A DNA stretch of 64,000 bases from DATFVA01 sp963815785 (GCA_963815785.1 CAWFHZ010000013.1:372001-436000), one strand, 5' to 3'; shown: positions 1 through 9,399, counted from the first letter of the stretch. A program made the numbers and translations. Notes: a model not told the origin generated them from the letters alone.

Positions 1-108
1 AAAATTGACAACAGGAGTGCTATTAGTTGTCTGCCGAAAGATTGGATCCTTTGTGAGATTTCCGGCAACAATAACATAGTTAATTTCGGGCATTTTCAAT
101 TCAGCCAT
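1..108 (-). CDS. ssb: Single-stranded DNA-binding protein, N-terminal fragment
   Basis: Only the first 36 codons are inside the window; the gene runs off the left edge. The visible N-terminus contains INYVIVAGNLTKDP, the first OB-fold strand of bacterial SSB. SSB coats single-stranded DNA during replication, recombination and repair. The ATG at 106-108 is preceded by a good Shine-Dalgarno sequence (GGAGG at 113-119 on the minus strand). It lies 39 bases downstream of rpsF, the common rpsF-ssb-rpsR order, which supports the call and suggests co-transcription with ribosomal protein genes. Confidence 0.85.
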   Translation of the reverse strand, partial: MAELKMPEINYVIVAGNLTKDPIFRQTTNSTPVVNF

Positions 109-147
109 GGTTTTCCTCCATACTTTATCATTAGTTATTGTGATTCC

Positions 148-558
148 TTACTCTTTAGAAACAACTTCATTTTCAGTAACGTTCTTCTTGTCTTCTTCTT
201 TCGCCTTTGGAGGTTCATTTTCAGACTGAGAATCGCTTCTGTTTTTCTCAAGATGTTCAATTGCATCTTTATCCAACGAAATAGTCAGATATCTCAAGAT
301 GTGTTCATCAAGAGCATAATTTCTTTCCAGCTTGGAAATGATATTGGTAGGGGCATTAAATCTGAAAATAGCATAATAACCAATCTTACTTTTGTTGATC
401 ATATATGCCAGTCTTTTTCTCCCCCAGTTCTCAATCTCCCTGATTTCTCCACCATTATTTGTTAAGAATTCTTTTATGCGGGAAATTATACCTTCAATTT
501 GTTCATCATCTAAAGCTGCATTAATAATAACAGCACTTTCATACGTATTCGTCTTCAT
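148..558 (-). CDS. rpsF: 30S ribosomal protein S6
   Basis: The 136-residue product starts MKTNTYESAVIINAAL and contains NWGRKRLAY and YYAIFRF, typical of S6, which binds 16S rRNA as a heterodimer with S18 in the small-subunit platform. The core fold occupies about residues 1-100. The rest is a charged tail rich in Glu, Lys and Asp, making the protein somewhat longer than many S6 proteins. The start is supported by an AGGGAGG ribosome-binding site about 12 bases upstream. The downstream neighbour is ssb. A hairpin in the 5' leader (589-609) may be the autoregulatory site. Confidence 0.95.
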   Translation of the reverse strand: MKTNTYESAVIINAALDDEQIEGIISRIKEFLTNNGGEIREIENWGRKRLAYMINKSKIGYYAIFRFNAPTNIISKLERNYALDEHILRYLTISLDKDAIEHLEKNRSDSQSENEPPKAKEEDKKNVTENEVVSKE

Positions 559-588
559 TTACGGTTTCTACCTCCCTTTGGTCTTTAG

Positions 589-609
589 GCCCTCATTCCG
601 GATGAGAGC
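589..609 (-). promoter_or_regulatory. Candidate S6:S18 leader hairpin upstream of rpsF
   Basis: On the transcribed strand an 8-bp stem (GCTCTCAT / ATGAGGGC, one G-U pair) closes a CCGGA loop, 31 bases before the rpsF start. Ribosomal S6:S18 leaders described in many bacteria expose a CCG trinucleotide that mimics the 16S rRNA site and lets the S6:S18 complex repress its own operon. The stem and exposed CCG are seen; the regulatory role is inferred, and a covariance-model match was not tested. Confidence 0.4.
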
Positions 610-648
610 AGGGTTGATACAATATTATTATTTATAACGGTGCATAAT

Positions 649-2832
649 TTATTTAATTAAAGGCGCAATTACAAGAGCAACTACAGCCATTAATTTTAAC
701 AAGATATTTAATGAAGGTCCGGAAGTATCCTTAAAAGGATCTCCAACCGTATCACCTACAACAGCAGCTTTATGGGGATCAGAGCCTTTATAATATTTCT
801 GACCATTTACTTCAATTCCTTCCTCGAACATTTTCTTTGCATTATCCCACGCTCCTCCTGCATTAGACTGAAATACCGCCATTAAAACTCCGGTTACAGT
901 AACTCCGGCTAATAATCCACCGAGCATTTCGGCACCGCCTGCAAAACCAATAAATACCGGTGCAGCTACTGCAAGAATACCAGGGATTACCATTTCTTTT
1001 ATGGCTGCTTTGGTAGATATCTCAACACATTTACCATATTCTGCTGCACCATCAGCCTTCTCAAATGTCATCTTGTCCTCTTTATTCCAATCGGTAAATT
1101 CTTTACCTTCATTTTTCTGCAGAACTCTGAGTGCATTGGTTAAAGCAGGAATTGATCTGAATTGTCTTCTTACTTCTTCAATCATAGACATCGCTGCACG
1201 CCCTACTGCTTTCATTGCCAAAGCAGAGAAAAGAAACGGAAGCATACCGCCAAGGAATAGCCCTGCCATTACACTGGCCTTTGAAATATCAATTGTTCGA
1301 ATGTGTGCAGCAGTCATAAAAGCGCCAAAAAGTGCAAGTGCTGTTAATGCTGCAGAACCTATCGCAAATCCTTTACCAATCGCAGCAGTCGTATTACCTA
1401 CGGCATCAAGTTTATCCGTTCTTTGTCTAACTTCTTTTGGTAATTCTGACATTTCTGCAATACCTCCGGCATTATCTGATATCGGACCATAAGCATCTAC
1501 AGCAAGTTGAATTCCAGTATTAGAAAGCATACCAACAGCCGCAATTGCAATACCATATAATCCTCCGAAGTAAAAGGCTCCCATTATAGAAACTGCAATA
1601 ATGATGATTGGAATAGCTGTTGAGATCATACCATTACCAAGTCCTGCAATAATATTTGTGGCAGTACCGGTTAATGATTGTCTTACTATCCCCAGCACTG
1701 GTCCTTTTCCTGTCCCTGTATAATATTCAGTAATAATTCCGATAAGGACGCCAGCTACCAGACCAATCACTGTTGCAAAGAAAATTCCCAGGGAAGTTAT
1801 AGTATACGTAACTCCATAAAGTGGATCTTCGTGAGTCCATGTTTCTGGCAGCATCCATTTAATAATGAAATAGAGAGCGGCAATCATAATGATAGAGGAT
1901 CCAAACTCACCGCGATTTAATGCAGCCTGCGGATTTCCACCTTCTTTTACTTTTACGAAGAAGGTTCCAAGAATTGACATCAGAATGCCCACACCAGCAA
2001 TTACAAGAGGTAGTAGTACGGCTCCCAAACCATTAAATTTACTGCTGAATTCAGGATAAATTAAAAATTCTGCACCAAGCACCATTGTACTTACAATTGA
2101 GCCGACGTAAGATTCAAATAGATCAGCACCCATACCGGCAACATCACCAACATTATCACCAACATTATCGGCAATAGTAGCTGGATTAAGAGGATGGTCT
2201 TCAGGAATGCCAGCTTCAACTTTTCCTACCAGATCTGCACCAACATCAGCAGCTTTTGTATAAATACCGCCGCCAACACGTGCGAATAACGCAATTGATG
2301 AAGCACCGAATGAGAATCCTGTAATAACTGTTATTACTCTTGGTAATCCTTCCGGACCGACTCCGAACATTTTACCATAAATAATAAATAGAGAACTCAA
2401 GCCAAGAACTCCAAGGCCGACAACACCAAGTCCCATTACAGACCCACCCGCAAAAGCTATTTCCAAAGCTCTGCCTAAACTTGTCCTGGCAGCATTTGTA
2501 GTACGGACATTTGCTTTAGTTGCTACCCGCATACCAATAAAACCTGCCAGAGCAGAACAGAAAGCACCAACGAGGAATGATACTGCAATAAGAGGCGATG
2601 ACTCAACCGGATCAGCAGAAACACCTAATAATATTGCAACACAGATTACAAAAATTATAAGTACTTTATATTCCGATTTAAGAAACGCCATTGCCCCTTC
2701 GGCAATATGACCGGCTATTTTCTTCATTTTATCAGTACCGGGATCCTGTTTTCTTATCCAGCTGGATTTATAGTAAGTATAAATCAGACCAAGAATTCCG
2801 AAAAAAGGAATAATGAGAATGGTATTATCCAT
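649..2832 (-). CDS. hppA: Membrane-bound ion-translocating pyrophosphatase
   Basis: The 727-residue polytopic membrane protein couples hydrolysis of pyrophosphate to H+ or Na+ export across the inner membrane. The PPi/Mg site signature GADLVGKVE is at about residue 200, with the Asp-rich DNVGDNVGDVAGMGADLFESY following and a second Asp cluster near the C-terminus (GDTVGDPFKDT). The motif GNTTAAIGKG (about residue 470) has Ala where K+-independent enzymes have Lys, so it should be of the K+-dependent type. Glu in DLFESY sits where Na+-pumping members carry it rather than four residues later as in plant vacuolar H+ pumps, so Na+ or mixed transport is plausible. It starts 8 bases after pth. Confidence 0.95.
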   Translation of the reverse strand: MDNTILIIPFFGILGLIYTYYKSSWIRKQDPGTDKMKKIAGHIAEGAMAFLKSEYKVLIIFVICVAILLGVSADPVESSPLIAVSFLVGAFCSALAGFIGMRVATKANVRTTNAARTSLGRALEIAFAGGSVMGLGVVGLGVLGLSSLFIIYGKMFGVGPEGLPRVITVITGFSFGASSIALFARVGGGIYTKAADVGADLVGKVEAGIPEDHPLNPATIADNVGDNVGDVAGMGADLFESYVGSIVSTMVLGAEFLIYPEFSSKFNGLGAVLLPLVIAGVGILMSILGTFFVKVKEGGNPQAALNRGEFGSSIIMIAALYFIIKWMLPETWTHEDPLYGVTYTITSLGIFFATVIGLVAGVLIGIITEYYTGTGKGPVLGIVRQSLTGTATNIIAGLGNGMISTAIPIIIIAVSIMGAFYFGGLYGIAIAAVGMLSNTGIQLAVDAYGPISDNAGGIAEMSELPKEVRQRTDKLDAVGNTTAAIGKGFAIGSAALTALALFGAFMTAAHIRTIDISKASVMAGLFLGGMLPFLFSALAMKAVGRAAMSMIEEVRRQFRSIPALTNALRVLQKNEGKEFTDWNKEDKMTFEKADGAAEYGKCVEISTKAAIKEMVIPGILAVAAPVFIGFAGGAEMLGGLLAGVTVTGVLMAVFQSNAGGAWDNAKKMFEEGIEVNGQKYYKGSDPHKAAVVGDTVGDPFKDTSGPSLNILLKLMAVVALVIAPLIK

Positions 2833-2840
2833 AAACTCTC

Positions 2841-3452
2841 CTAAATGCTCTTATGATTGTTATCAGAATTATTTTTACTTGATATTTTGGAAATTCTACT
2901 ATTGGCATTCAGTAACCCACTTACTCCGCCAACAATAAATTCTTTAATCAAAGTCTCTGAAGTTTTAAATGATTCATTAAGAATATCCAATTCATCGGCT
3001 GTAAAATCAGTAAGCACATAATCTGCCATTTCTCCCCTTTCAAAATTGCTATCAACACCAATTCGTAAACGTGCAAACTCATCTGAATTCAAATGATAAA
3101 TAATTGAACCGATACCATTATGTCCGCCATTACTTCCTTTAGCTTTTACTTTTAATTCTGCATGCGGAAGGTTCACATCATCATAGACGATAAAAAGATC
3201 GTATAAATTAGTTTTTGTTTTTTCCAAAGCCTGACTTACTGCAACACCGCTATTATTTACATAAGTACTTGGTTTAATTAACTGATATTGTTGCCCCTCA
3301 AGAATTCCTTCCGCAAAATAGTAGTCGCCCCTTGAAGGATAAAAGGAAAGTGAATTTATTGTAGCAAAGTAATCCAAAACCATAAACCCGATATTGTGCC
3401 TGTTATTTTTATAACGATCTCCCGGATTACCTATTCCTACAATTAGTCGCAA
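2841..3452 (-). CDS. pth: Peptidyl-tRNA hydrolase
   Basis: This 203-residue cytoplasmic esterase releases tRNA from prematurely dropped peptidyl-tRNA. The N-terminus carries the family signature GIGNPG followed by NRHNIGF, with catalytic His19 and substrate-binding Asn9. The second signature has the catalytic Asp in FIVYDDVNLP, followed by KGSNGGHNG. Length is near the usual 190-200 residues, with a Ser/Asn/Lys-rich tail. It lies 14 bases after rplY and 8 bases before hppA. The prs-rplY-pth order is common in bacteria, so one operon is likely. Confidence 0.95.
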   Translation of the reverse strand: MRLIVGIGNPGDRYKNNRHNIGFMVLDYFATINSLSFYPSRGDYYFAEGILEGQQYQLIKPSTYVNNSGVAVSQALEKTKTNLYDLFIVYDDVNLPHAELKVKAKGSNGGHNGIGSIIYHLNSDEFARLRIGVDSNFERGEMADYVLTDFTADELDILNESFKTSETLIKEFIVGGVSGLLNANSRISKISSKNNSDNNHKSI

Positions 3453-3466
3453 TTCTTTTTAGTTGA

Positions 3467-4111
3467 TTATTCTTCTTCGTCTTCCTCAGCTTTACCTTTT
3501 CCAATAACTTCCGGTTCAGTCAGTTCACCCTCAACTGGTTCTTCACCTTCAACTGGTTCTTTTTCAACCTTCGGATGTGAAACAGATACAATAACCGAGT
3601 CCTCCGAGGTAAGAAAAATTATATTTTCAATCTTCAGATCTTTTACATGAACCGAATCACCAATATTAAGATCGGTGATATCAATTTCAACTCGCTGTGG
3701 AATATCTTTTGGTAAACATTCAATTTCCAGTTTATGAATCAGGTGTTGTACTACCCCACCCTCTTTTACTCCAATAGGAGAACCGTGCAACTGAACAGGA
3801 ACTTCAAGTTGAAATGTTTCGCCGGATGTCAACCCAATCAGATCAAAGTGAACTACTTTATCTGTAATCGGATCAAATTGAATATCTTTAAGTACGCAGT
3901 CCAATTCTTTTCCATCTATTTTTAATGAAACTAAGTGAGTTTCAGATGTATAAACCAGCGGATTTATAGATTTTTCAATTACTGCAAGATGAATGGGACT
4001 ATCGTGTTTAGAGTAATAAACTCCTGGCACTCTTCCATTATTTCTTACAGAATTTCTTGCTCTTTTACTTCCGGTTTCTCTAACTTCTGCTTCTAAAATC
4101 GTTTTTTCCAT
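3467..4111 (-). CDS. rplY: 50S ribosomal protein L25/general stress protein Ctc
   Basis: This 214-residue two-domain L25 (TL5/Ctc form) binds 5S rRNA in the central protuberance. The L25 core covers about residues 1-95 (RNNGRVPGVYY, then CVLKDIQFDPITDKVVHFDL), and the Ctc beta domain about 100-185 (IPQRVEIDITDLNIGDSV). It ends in a very acidic tail of about 30 residues. The start ATG at 4111 follows prs by 21 bases, consistent with a prs-rplY-pth operon. Confidence 0.95.
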   Translation of the reverse strand: MEKTILEAEVRETGSKRARNSVRNNGRVPGVYYSKHDSPIHLAVIEKSINPLVYTSETHLVSLKIDGKELDCVLKDIQFDPITDKVVHFDLIGLTSGETFQLEVPVQLHGSPIGVKEGGVVQHLIHKLEIECLPKDIPQRVEIDITDLNIGDSVHVKDLKIENIIFLTSEDSVIVSVSHPKVEKEPVEGEEPVEGELTEPEVIGKGKAEEDEEE

Positions 4112-4132
4112 TTATAATCTCCAGGACTAATT

Positions 4133-5075
4133 TTAACTTTTATCTACATCAAAAAGTGAACTAATTGATTCATTATTAAATGTTCTTCTGATTGCCTCAG
4201 AAAAAATTTCTGATGCTGTAAGAACTTCTATCTTGTCCGAATTTCCCTTAAACGGGATAGTATCTGATACAAATAATTTTTTCAATTCAGATGCTTCAAT
4301 TCGTTCAAGTGCCTTACCAGAAAGCATAGGATGAGTAATTGCTCCGTATATTTCTTTAGCACCTTTTTCTCTTTAAAGCATCTATAGCGCCAACAAAAGT
4401 ACCGGCGGTGTCAATTAAATCATCAACAATAAGAACATCTTTATCTTCAACTGATCCGATAATATTTACTACTTCTGCCTGGTTCTGAACCGGTCTCCTT
4501 TTATCAATAACTACCAGGTTAGCATGTAGCCGTTTTGCATAAGATCTGGCCATTTTTATTCCTCCTACATCAGGCGAAACCACAACCAGATTTGATTTCA
4601 ATTCTTCAAACTTGTTTATAAAAATTGTCGACCCGTACAAATGATCGAAAGGGATATCAAAAAATCCCTGTATCTGAGGAGCATGCAGATCCATTGTCAT
4701 TACCCGATCAGCTCCTGCAACCGTAATCAGGTTTGCTATTAACTTTGCAGTAATAGAAACTCTGGGCTGATCTTTTCTGTCCTGCCGTGCATAACCGAAA
4801 TAAGGTATTACAGCGGTTATTCTCTTTGCCGAGGCTCTTTTGGCGCCGTCAATCATTATAAGAAGTTCAAGAAGATTTTCTGCCGGTGGAATTGTAGACT
4901 GAATTAAAAAAATATCGCTTCCACGAATATTTTCTCCGTATTTAGCCCAAATTTCTCCGTCACTAAATCTTTTTAATTCTAAAAAACCCAATGGCTTACC
5001 AAGCTTCTGAGCAATTTCCTCAGCTAATTGTCTATTAGAACCACCTGAAAAAATTTTATAATCGGTTGCGGCCAT
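4133..5075 (-). CDS. prs: Ribose-phosphate pyrophosphokinase, interrupted by a single-base frameshift
   Basis: PRPP synthetase makes phosphoribosyl pyrophosphate from ribose 5-phosphate and ATP for nucleotide, His and Trp synthesis. The first 239 codons (from 5075) carry the FSGGSNRQLAEEIA start, the DLHAPQIQGFFDIP region and the PRPP-binding DDLIDTAGT. This frame stops at 4356 after DALKRKRC. Reading continues in another frame as GAKEIYGAITHPMLSGKALERIE to 4133. Removing one A from the A5 run at about 4364-4370 restores a normal protein of about 314 residues. The gene is normally essential, so an indel in sequencing or assembly is the likely cause rather than true decay. It heads the rplY-pth-hppA block. 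Confidence 0.9.
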
Positions 5076-5185
5076 AAGCTGGTTTTCTATTTTAAAAACA
5101 GACGGTAAATATAAGTAAAACCCTAAGGCATGTCAACAAAATATACTTTAGAGAAAATGCTCAATATTGTTGAATTACCGTGAGA

Positions 5186-5848
5186 TTAATCCTTTTTTTT
5201 CTTGAAAAGAAATATTATTACAATTAAAAGAACTACACCGGATAAAAGATAAATCCAATAAGGTGTTTCCTTTAATTTATAAGGTTTAAAAGTAACCGAA
5301 ATGGTTTTCCCGTTTCCGATCTCCGATAGATTGTATTCCCAGATTAATACTCTACCATCTTTATCGGTGGCATTGTGTGTAATTATATCTCCACCAAAAG
5401 TATATTTGTAAGTTACATTAAAATCTTTGCCATCAAAACCGAATCCGGTTGCAATTGGAGCAATAAACTGTGTAAAAACTTTTTGCCCGGCGGCGCCATC
5501 TTCAAGAGAGAAATGAGCATCTGAAAATGCTTTTGAATTATTAAGTGAATCAATGTGATTAAATGTCATTTCAATCTTAGCATGCGTTGTGCTGTCAGTT
5601 GTATCTGAATATACTACAACGTCTGTAATTTTGTTATAAGGTGAGGAAAACTGATTTCTAATTGAATCTGCGTTGAACAGACCTATTTTATCAAGGATTT
5701 TAAGATTTTCGTTATCAGGAAGTTTCATCCAGTAAGTAATTCTCATTTTCCCCGAACCATCGGCAAAGAGATTTATATCCTGAATATAGTTGAGGCATCC
5801 CTGAAAGGAGAATAGGATTGGAATAAATAGTATTAGAAATTTTTTCAT
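5186..5848 (-). CDS. Lipoprotein with C-terminal membrane anchor, function unknown
   Basis: The 220-residue protein begins with a lipoprotein signal peptide whose lipobox FQGC puts the lipidated Cys at residue 18. The middle is a secreted, beta-rich region starting DINLFADGSGKMRITYWMK. Near the C-terminus is a transmembrane helix (IYLLSGVVLLIVIIFLF) followed by KKKKD, giving a double-anchored topology. I recognise no catalytic motif. It is a single gene convergent with nothing and 110 bases downstream of prs, so its role is not revealed by context. Confidence 0.75.
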   Translation of the reverse strand: MKKFLILFIPILFSFQGCLNYIQDINLFADGSGKMRITYWMKLPDNENLKILDKIGLFNADSIRNQFSSPYNKITDVVVYSDTTDSTTHAKIEMTFNHIDSLNNSKAFSDAHFSLEDGAAGQKVFTQFIAPIATGFGFDGKDFNVTYKYTFGGDIITHNATDKDGRVLIWEYNLSEIGNGKTISVTFKPYKLKETPYWIYLLSGVVLLIVIIFLFKKKKD

Positions 5849-5963
5849 TACAAAGGGAACAAAAATATTATTTCAAAACTCAAAATAATCGCTTGAATAA
5901 TTTATAGAAAAAATTCAATATTTTCATTAAGTTTTATGATTGAATTTTTCAGGAGTTAATTAA

Positions 5964-6200
5964 ATGCCTACGTATGATTATAAATGCACAAAGTGTGGTT
6001 ATACATTTGAGCTCTTCCAGACAATGAGTGCAGATCCCGTTAAGGAATGTCCGAATTGCGGTGGGATAGTAAAAAGACTGATTGGTCCAGGTTCCGGTCC
6101 CATCTTTAAAGGTACAGGATTTTATCAGACTGATTATAAAAATAATAAACCAGTAAAAAAGGACTCACCTTCCAAAGACGCATCGCCTGAAAAGAAATAA
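5964..6200 (+). CDS. FmdB-family zinc ribbon protein
   Basis: The 78-residue protein starts MPTYDYKCTKCG and has a second CPNCGG knuckle, so Cys8, Cys11, Cys29 and Cys32 form a four-Cys zinc ribbon. A Lys/Pro/Ser-rich tail follows. The family (FmdB/CxxC_CXXC_SSSS) is widespread and annotated as putative regulators, without a firm biochemical role. A GGAG Shine-Dalgarno sequence precedes the ATG. It reads against the large peptidase gene that ends at 6232. Confidence 0.85.
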   Translation: MPTYDYKCTKCGYTFELFQTMSADPVKECPNCGGIVKRLIGPGSGPIFKGTGFYQTDYKNNKPVKKDSPSKDASPEKK

Positions 6201-6231
6201 TGATTGTTATAGACGAAGTTACCAGTTTTAA

Positions 6232-9200
6232 TTAAAAATCAGCACCTAATGATATATAGAATTTTGGTTTTGCAAACCTATCAACATTATATGCCCAGGC
6301 TACATCAAATCTTAACAAAAAGTAAAGGAAATATAACCTCGCTCCTACACCTGTTCCCATTAATAAATCACGACTGACAACATTATTATCTGCATTCCGT
6401 TCAAAAAATCTCAAATCATGATTTTTATTCCAGGCTGTACCGAGATCTGCAAAGGCAACACCAAGTATGTTGCTGAATAGAATTGGCAAAGGACCAGTTA
6501 CAAGATATCTTATTAATGGGAATCTGAATTCCAGATTCATTAAACCATATTTTGTCCCTATTCTTTCCGCATAATCAAATCCGCGTAACGGCAACCCGGC
6601 TGTCATAAATGCAAAATCAGAAGCCGAATTAATTGGAATATCAGTTGTAGCAAAAGTTCTGTTTATCCAGTTATCAATTCCGCCAATGAAAAATCTTTGC
6701 GGATTTTTACCACCTGAATAACCGCCTGATAAACGAAATGCAAAAGAATAAAAATCTCCCATTTTAAAATAGGTTCTGTAATCACCAAGGAACGAATAAA
6801 AACTTTTCTTATAATCAAATATTCCCGGGTATGCGAATGCATCAAATCTGTATCTTGTTCCATCAATTGGCGATGTATATCCCCATAATACGTTATCGTG
6901 AATAAAACTAACTGCCGGTATAACAAAGGAAACTTTGTCAGAGGTTTCAGCGGGATTATCGAGATTCTCACTCGATACATTAAGATAACTTAGTCCGCCT
7001 TCAACTCTATAAAATTTATTCAGTGGATAGCTTATTGAACCAACCGCACCATAGTTTGTAAATCTGAAAAGATTAGAGCCTAATCCTCTCGAAAGAAAAA
7101 TAAATCTGGCTGTATGAAATCCCTCAATTCCGTAATTTAACCTTTGGGCAAGGTATTGATAAGACAAACCATAGTCACTGTTCTTTAAATCAATCTGGAG
7201 ACTGGTAACGCCAATTAACCTGTGATTTCCCAAAACATCACTAAAGGCTAAAACTGTTGTTCCAAGTAATCCATATAAAGAACTATAACCGGCGTTAGCA
7301 TAAACTATATCAGGAGAGAAAGTTATTTTGTATTTATTAACTCTGTAATTTCCGTGGGAATCAAGATTATCTGTAAGATTAAATTTTTGATTAACAGAAT
7401 CAGTAGAGTCAATATTTAAAGATGAATTCCCTCCGAAGACATAATTATTAAAATCGATCTTTACTGAATCACCGTACACATTTGTTGTATCAATATATTT
7501 CCCGGTATAGAAAGAGAGATTATCGTTATCATCTTTTTCCCGTGTTGCTTTTTCAAAAATCAAAGTATCGTTCTTTGCTTCTTCAGTAATATTTTTTAAC
7601 CCTGAAACATATTTTGTAAGCGGAAGTTCTTTCATATGAAGGTCTAAATCAAAAGGATTATTTAAAAGAAAAATATTGAATCCGGCTTCATATAAAGATG
7701 AAAACGCAAGCTTCTTTCCGTCTTTAGATAACGACAATTGATACAATCCATCAAGTGAATTTGTTACCGGAACAGCTCCTTCATTGCTAGTTATATTCAA
7801 CTTGTAAATATTATTAATACCATTATGATCCGAGATAAATAAAATATTTTTTTCGTCGGGACCTACAACAGGAAAAGATTCATTATCATCAGGTGTATTT
7901 GTAATCCTTGCAATTTTTCTGCTTTCAATTTCGATTGTATAAATATCATTTTGTCCGTAATTAAAGTTGTAAATCTTAAATGAATTCGGAAGCTGTGAGG
8001 AATTAAGATTATCTTCCCGATCCGAAATGAAATAAAGTTTTTTACTATCCTGAGTCCATGCAGGATCTTTATCGGAGAAAATATCATCCGTAAGATTTTC
8101 AAGCTTATCGGAATTTATATCATAAACATATATGTCAGACTGTTTTGCTGTATGTCCTACAAAAGCAAGTTTATTTCCATCAGGCGACCAGTTAACACTT
8201 TGAATTCCGTCAAGCTTAATCGGGATTACAGTTTTATCCTCGCTCTCAATGTCTATCAGATAAATTACATCGTAGCCGCCGCTTTTTACCGACAGAGCAA
8301 TTTTGGAACCATCGGGTGACCAGGTTAAACTTGGCGTTATAATGTTAAGTTCTTCAAAATCAGGAGTCCGGTTTCCGGCAATAAGTTTTTTAATGATTTT
8401 CCCGTCAATAGCGTCCATCAGGTAAACGTCAAAATAATAATTTCGATCTGTGATGAATGCAATCTTATCACCCTGTGGGGAGAGAGCAGGACTTGTGTTG
8501 TAAAATCCGCCGGACTTTCGGTTGTCAGTTAATCTTTTGGCAAATTCATCCGGGTCCTGCCTTATTGCTACATCGGGCCAATAAGTTTTTCTTATATCTT
8601 TCTTCCATCTTTCGTTTAATTCTTCAAGTGATAAACCTATAGATGCCTTTATTCCTTCCTCAACACTTCCTGTGCCTTTAATTTTATTCACTATTTCCCC
8701 GATTTTTTCTTTACCATATTTCTTTGCTATATAATAAAAAACTGCTTGTCCCCCCCTGTATGCAAAGTAACCGTTCAGATTTTGTATGTCAGGCAAATAC
8801 TCACTTATAGCAGCATCACGAATAAACATATCCGTATTAATATCCCAACCAAGAGATTGATACTCAGCCATTCCTTCATTGAACCAGATTGGCAAGTTAA
8901 CAGAAATATTATTTGAGATAATATTCTGCAAAGAACCTCCGTAAAACATATCATTTATTACAGCGTGGGTTAGCTCATGATGAATAAGGTGCCTGAATTC
9001 TTTGTAAGAACCCATAAACTGAATTACAACCCGGTTTTTAAAAAGTTCTGTAAAACCCTCGATCCCTTCAGTCAGGTATTGATCAGTTATGTTTGTTTCC
9101 TGAAAATCATTTTGGGAGTTGTATACTATTATTGTTATTCTGTTGTTGATCCGGTAATCAAAACTATTTTGTATTGAAGCAAGGGATGCTTCAGCTTCTT

Positions 9201-9378
9201 TGGAAGTAAATTCAGCGAGGTTCTCACCATGCTGAGAAAAGTAAATATCAAAATGATCAGTCTGGATATAATACCAGGTAAAATCTTTATACTGTACTTT
9301 GTTCTTTCCAAACTGGGCAAATAATAAGGATGGAAGAAAAAGCAGAATAATCAGTACTGATTTGGTAAATGTTGTCAT
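6232..9378 (-). CDS. Outer-membrane beta-barrel protein with zinc metallopeptidase and TolB-like propeller domains
   Basis: This 1048-residue protein has three visible parts. A signal peptide (about residues 1-21) is followed by a peptidase-MA-like gluzincin domain with HELTH at 134-138 and the downstream WFNEGMAEY near 165-173. A long WD40/PD40 beta-propeller comes next (about 285-590), with repeated blocks such as SPDGSKIAL and SPDGNKLAF. The last ~350 residues look like a Bac_surface_Ag/TamA-type barrel ending in Phe (YISLGADF). The protein should sit in the outer membrane with the propeller and peptidase periplasmic or surface-exposed. It follows rnr by 21 bases, at the end of the envelope-biogenesis array. 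The substrate is unknown. Confidence 0.85.
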   Translation of the reverse strand: MTTFTKSVLIILLFLPSLLFAQFGKNKVQYKDFTWYYIQTDHFDIYFSQHGENLAEFTSKEAEASLASIQNSFDYRINNRITIIVYNSQNDFQETNITDQYLTEGIEGFTELFKNRVVIQFMGSYKEFRHLIHHELTHAVINDMFYGGSLQNIISNNISVNLPIWFNEGMAEYQSLGWDINTDMFIRDAAISEYLPDIQNLNGYFAYRGGQAVFYYIAKKYGKEKIGEIVNKIKGTGSVEEGIKASIGLSLEELNERWKKDIRKTYWPDVAIRQDPDEFAKRLTDNRKSGGFYNTSPALSPQGDKIAFITDRNYYFDVYLMDAIDGKIIKKLIAGNRTPDFEELNIITPSLTWSPDGSKIALSVKSGGYDVIYLIDIESEDKTVIPIKLDGIQSVNWSPDGNKLAFVGHTAKQSDIYVYDINSDKLENLTDDIFSDKDPAWTQDSKKLYFISDREDNLNSSQLPNSFKIYNFNYGQNDIYTIEIESRKIARITNTPDDNESFPVVGPDEKNILFISDHNGINNIYKLNITSNEGAVPVTNSLDGLYQLSLSKDGKKLAFSSLYEAGFNIFLLNNPFDLDLHMKELPLTKYVSGLKNITEEAKNDTLIFEKATREKDDNDNLSFYTGKYIDTTNVYGDSVKIDFNNYVFGGNSSLNIDSTDSVNQKFNLTDNLDSHGNYRVNKYKITFSPDIVYANAGYSSLYGLLGTTVLAFSDVLGNHRLIGVTSLQIDLKNSDYGLSYQYLAQRLNYGIEGFHTARFIFLSRGLGSNLFRFTNYGAVGSISYPLNKFYRVEGGLSYLNVSSENLDNPAETSDKVSFVIPAVSFIHDNVLWGYTSPIDGTRYRFDAFAYPGIFDYKKSFYSFLGDYRTYFKMGDFYSFAFRLSGGYSGGKNPQRFFIGGIDNWINRTFATTDIPINSASDFAFMTAGLPLRGFDYAERIGTKYGLMNLEFRFPLIRYLVTGPLPILFSNILGVAFADLGTAWNKNHDLRFFERNADNNVVSRDLLMGTGVGARLYFLYFLLRFDVAWAYNVDRFAKPKFYISLGADF

Positions 9379-9399
9379 TATATTTTACTTTCGATACTT

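Noticed and set aside
1001..1492. Long plus-strand open frame opposite hppA
   Set aside because: It is the complement of a strongly conserved gene, has no ribosome-binding site and gives an unrecognisable protein. Similar shadows opposite tamB, lpxC and bamA were dropped too.
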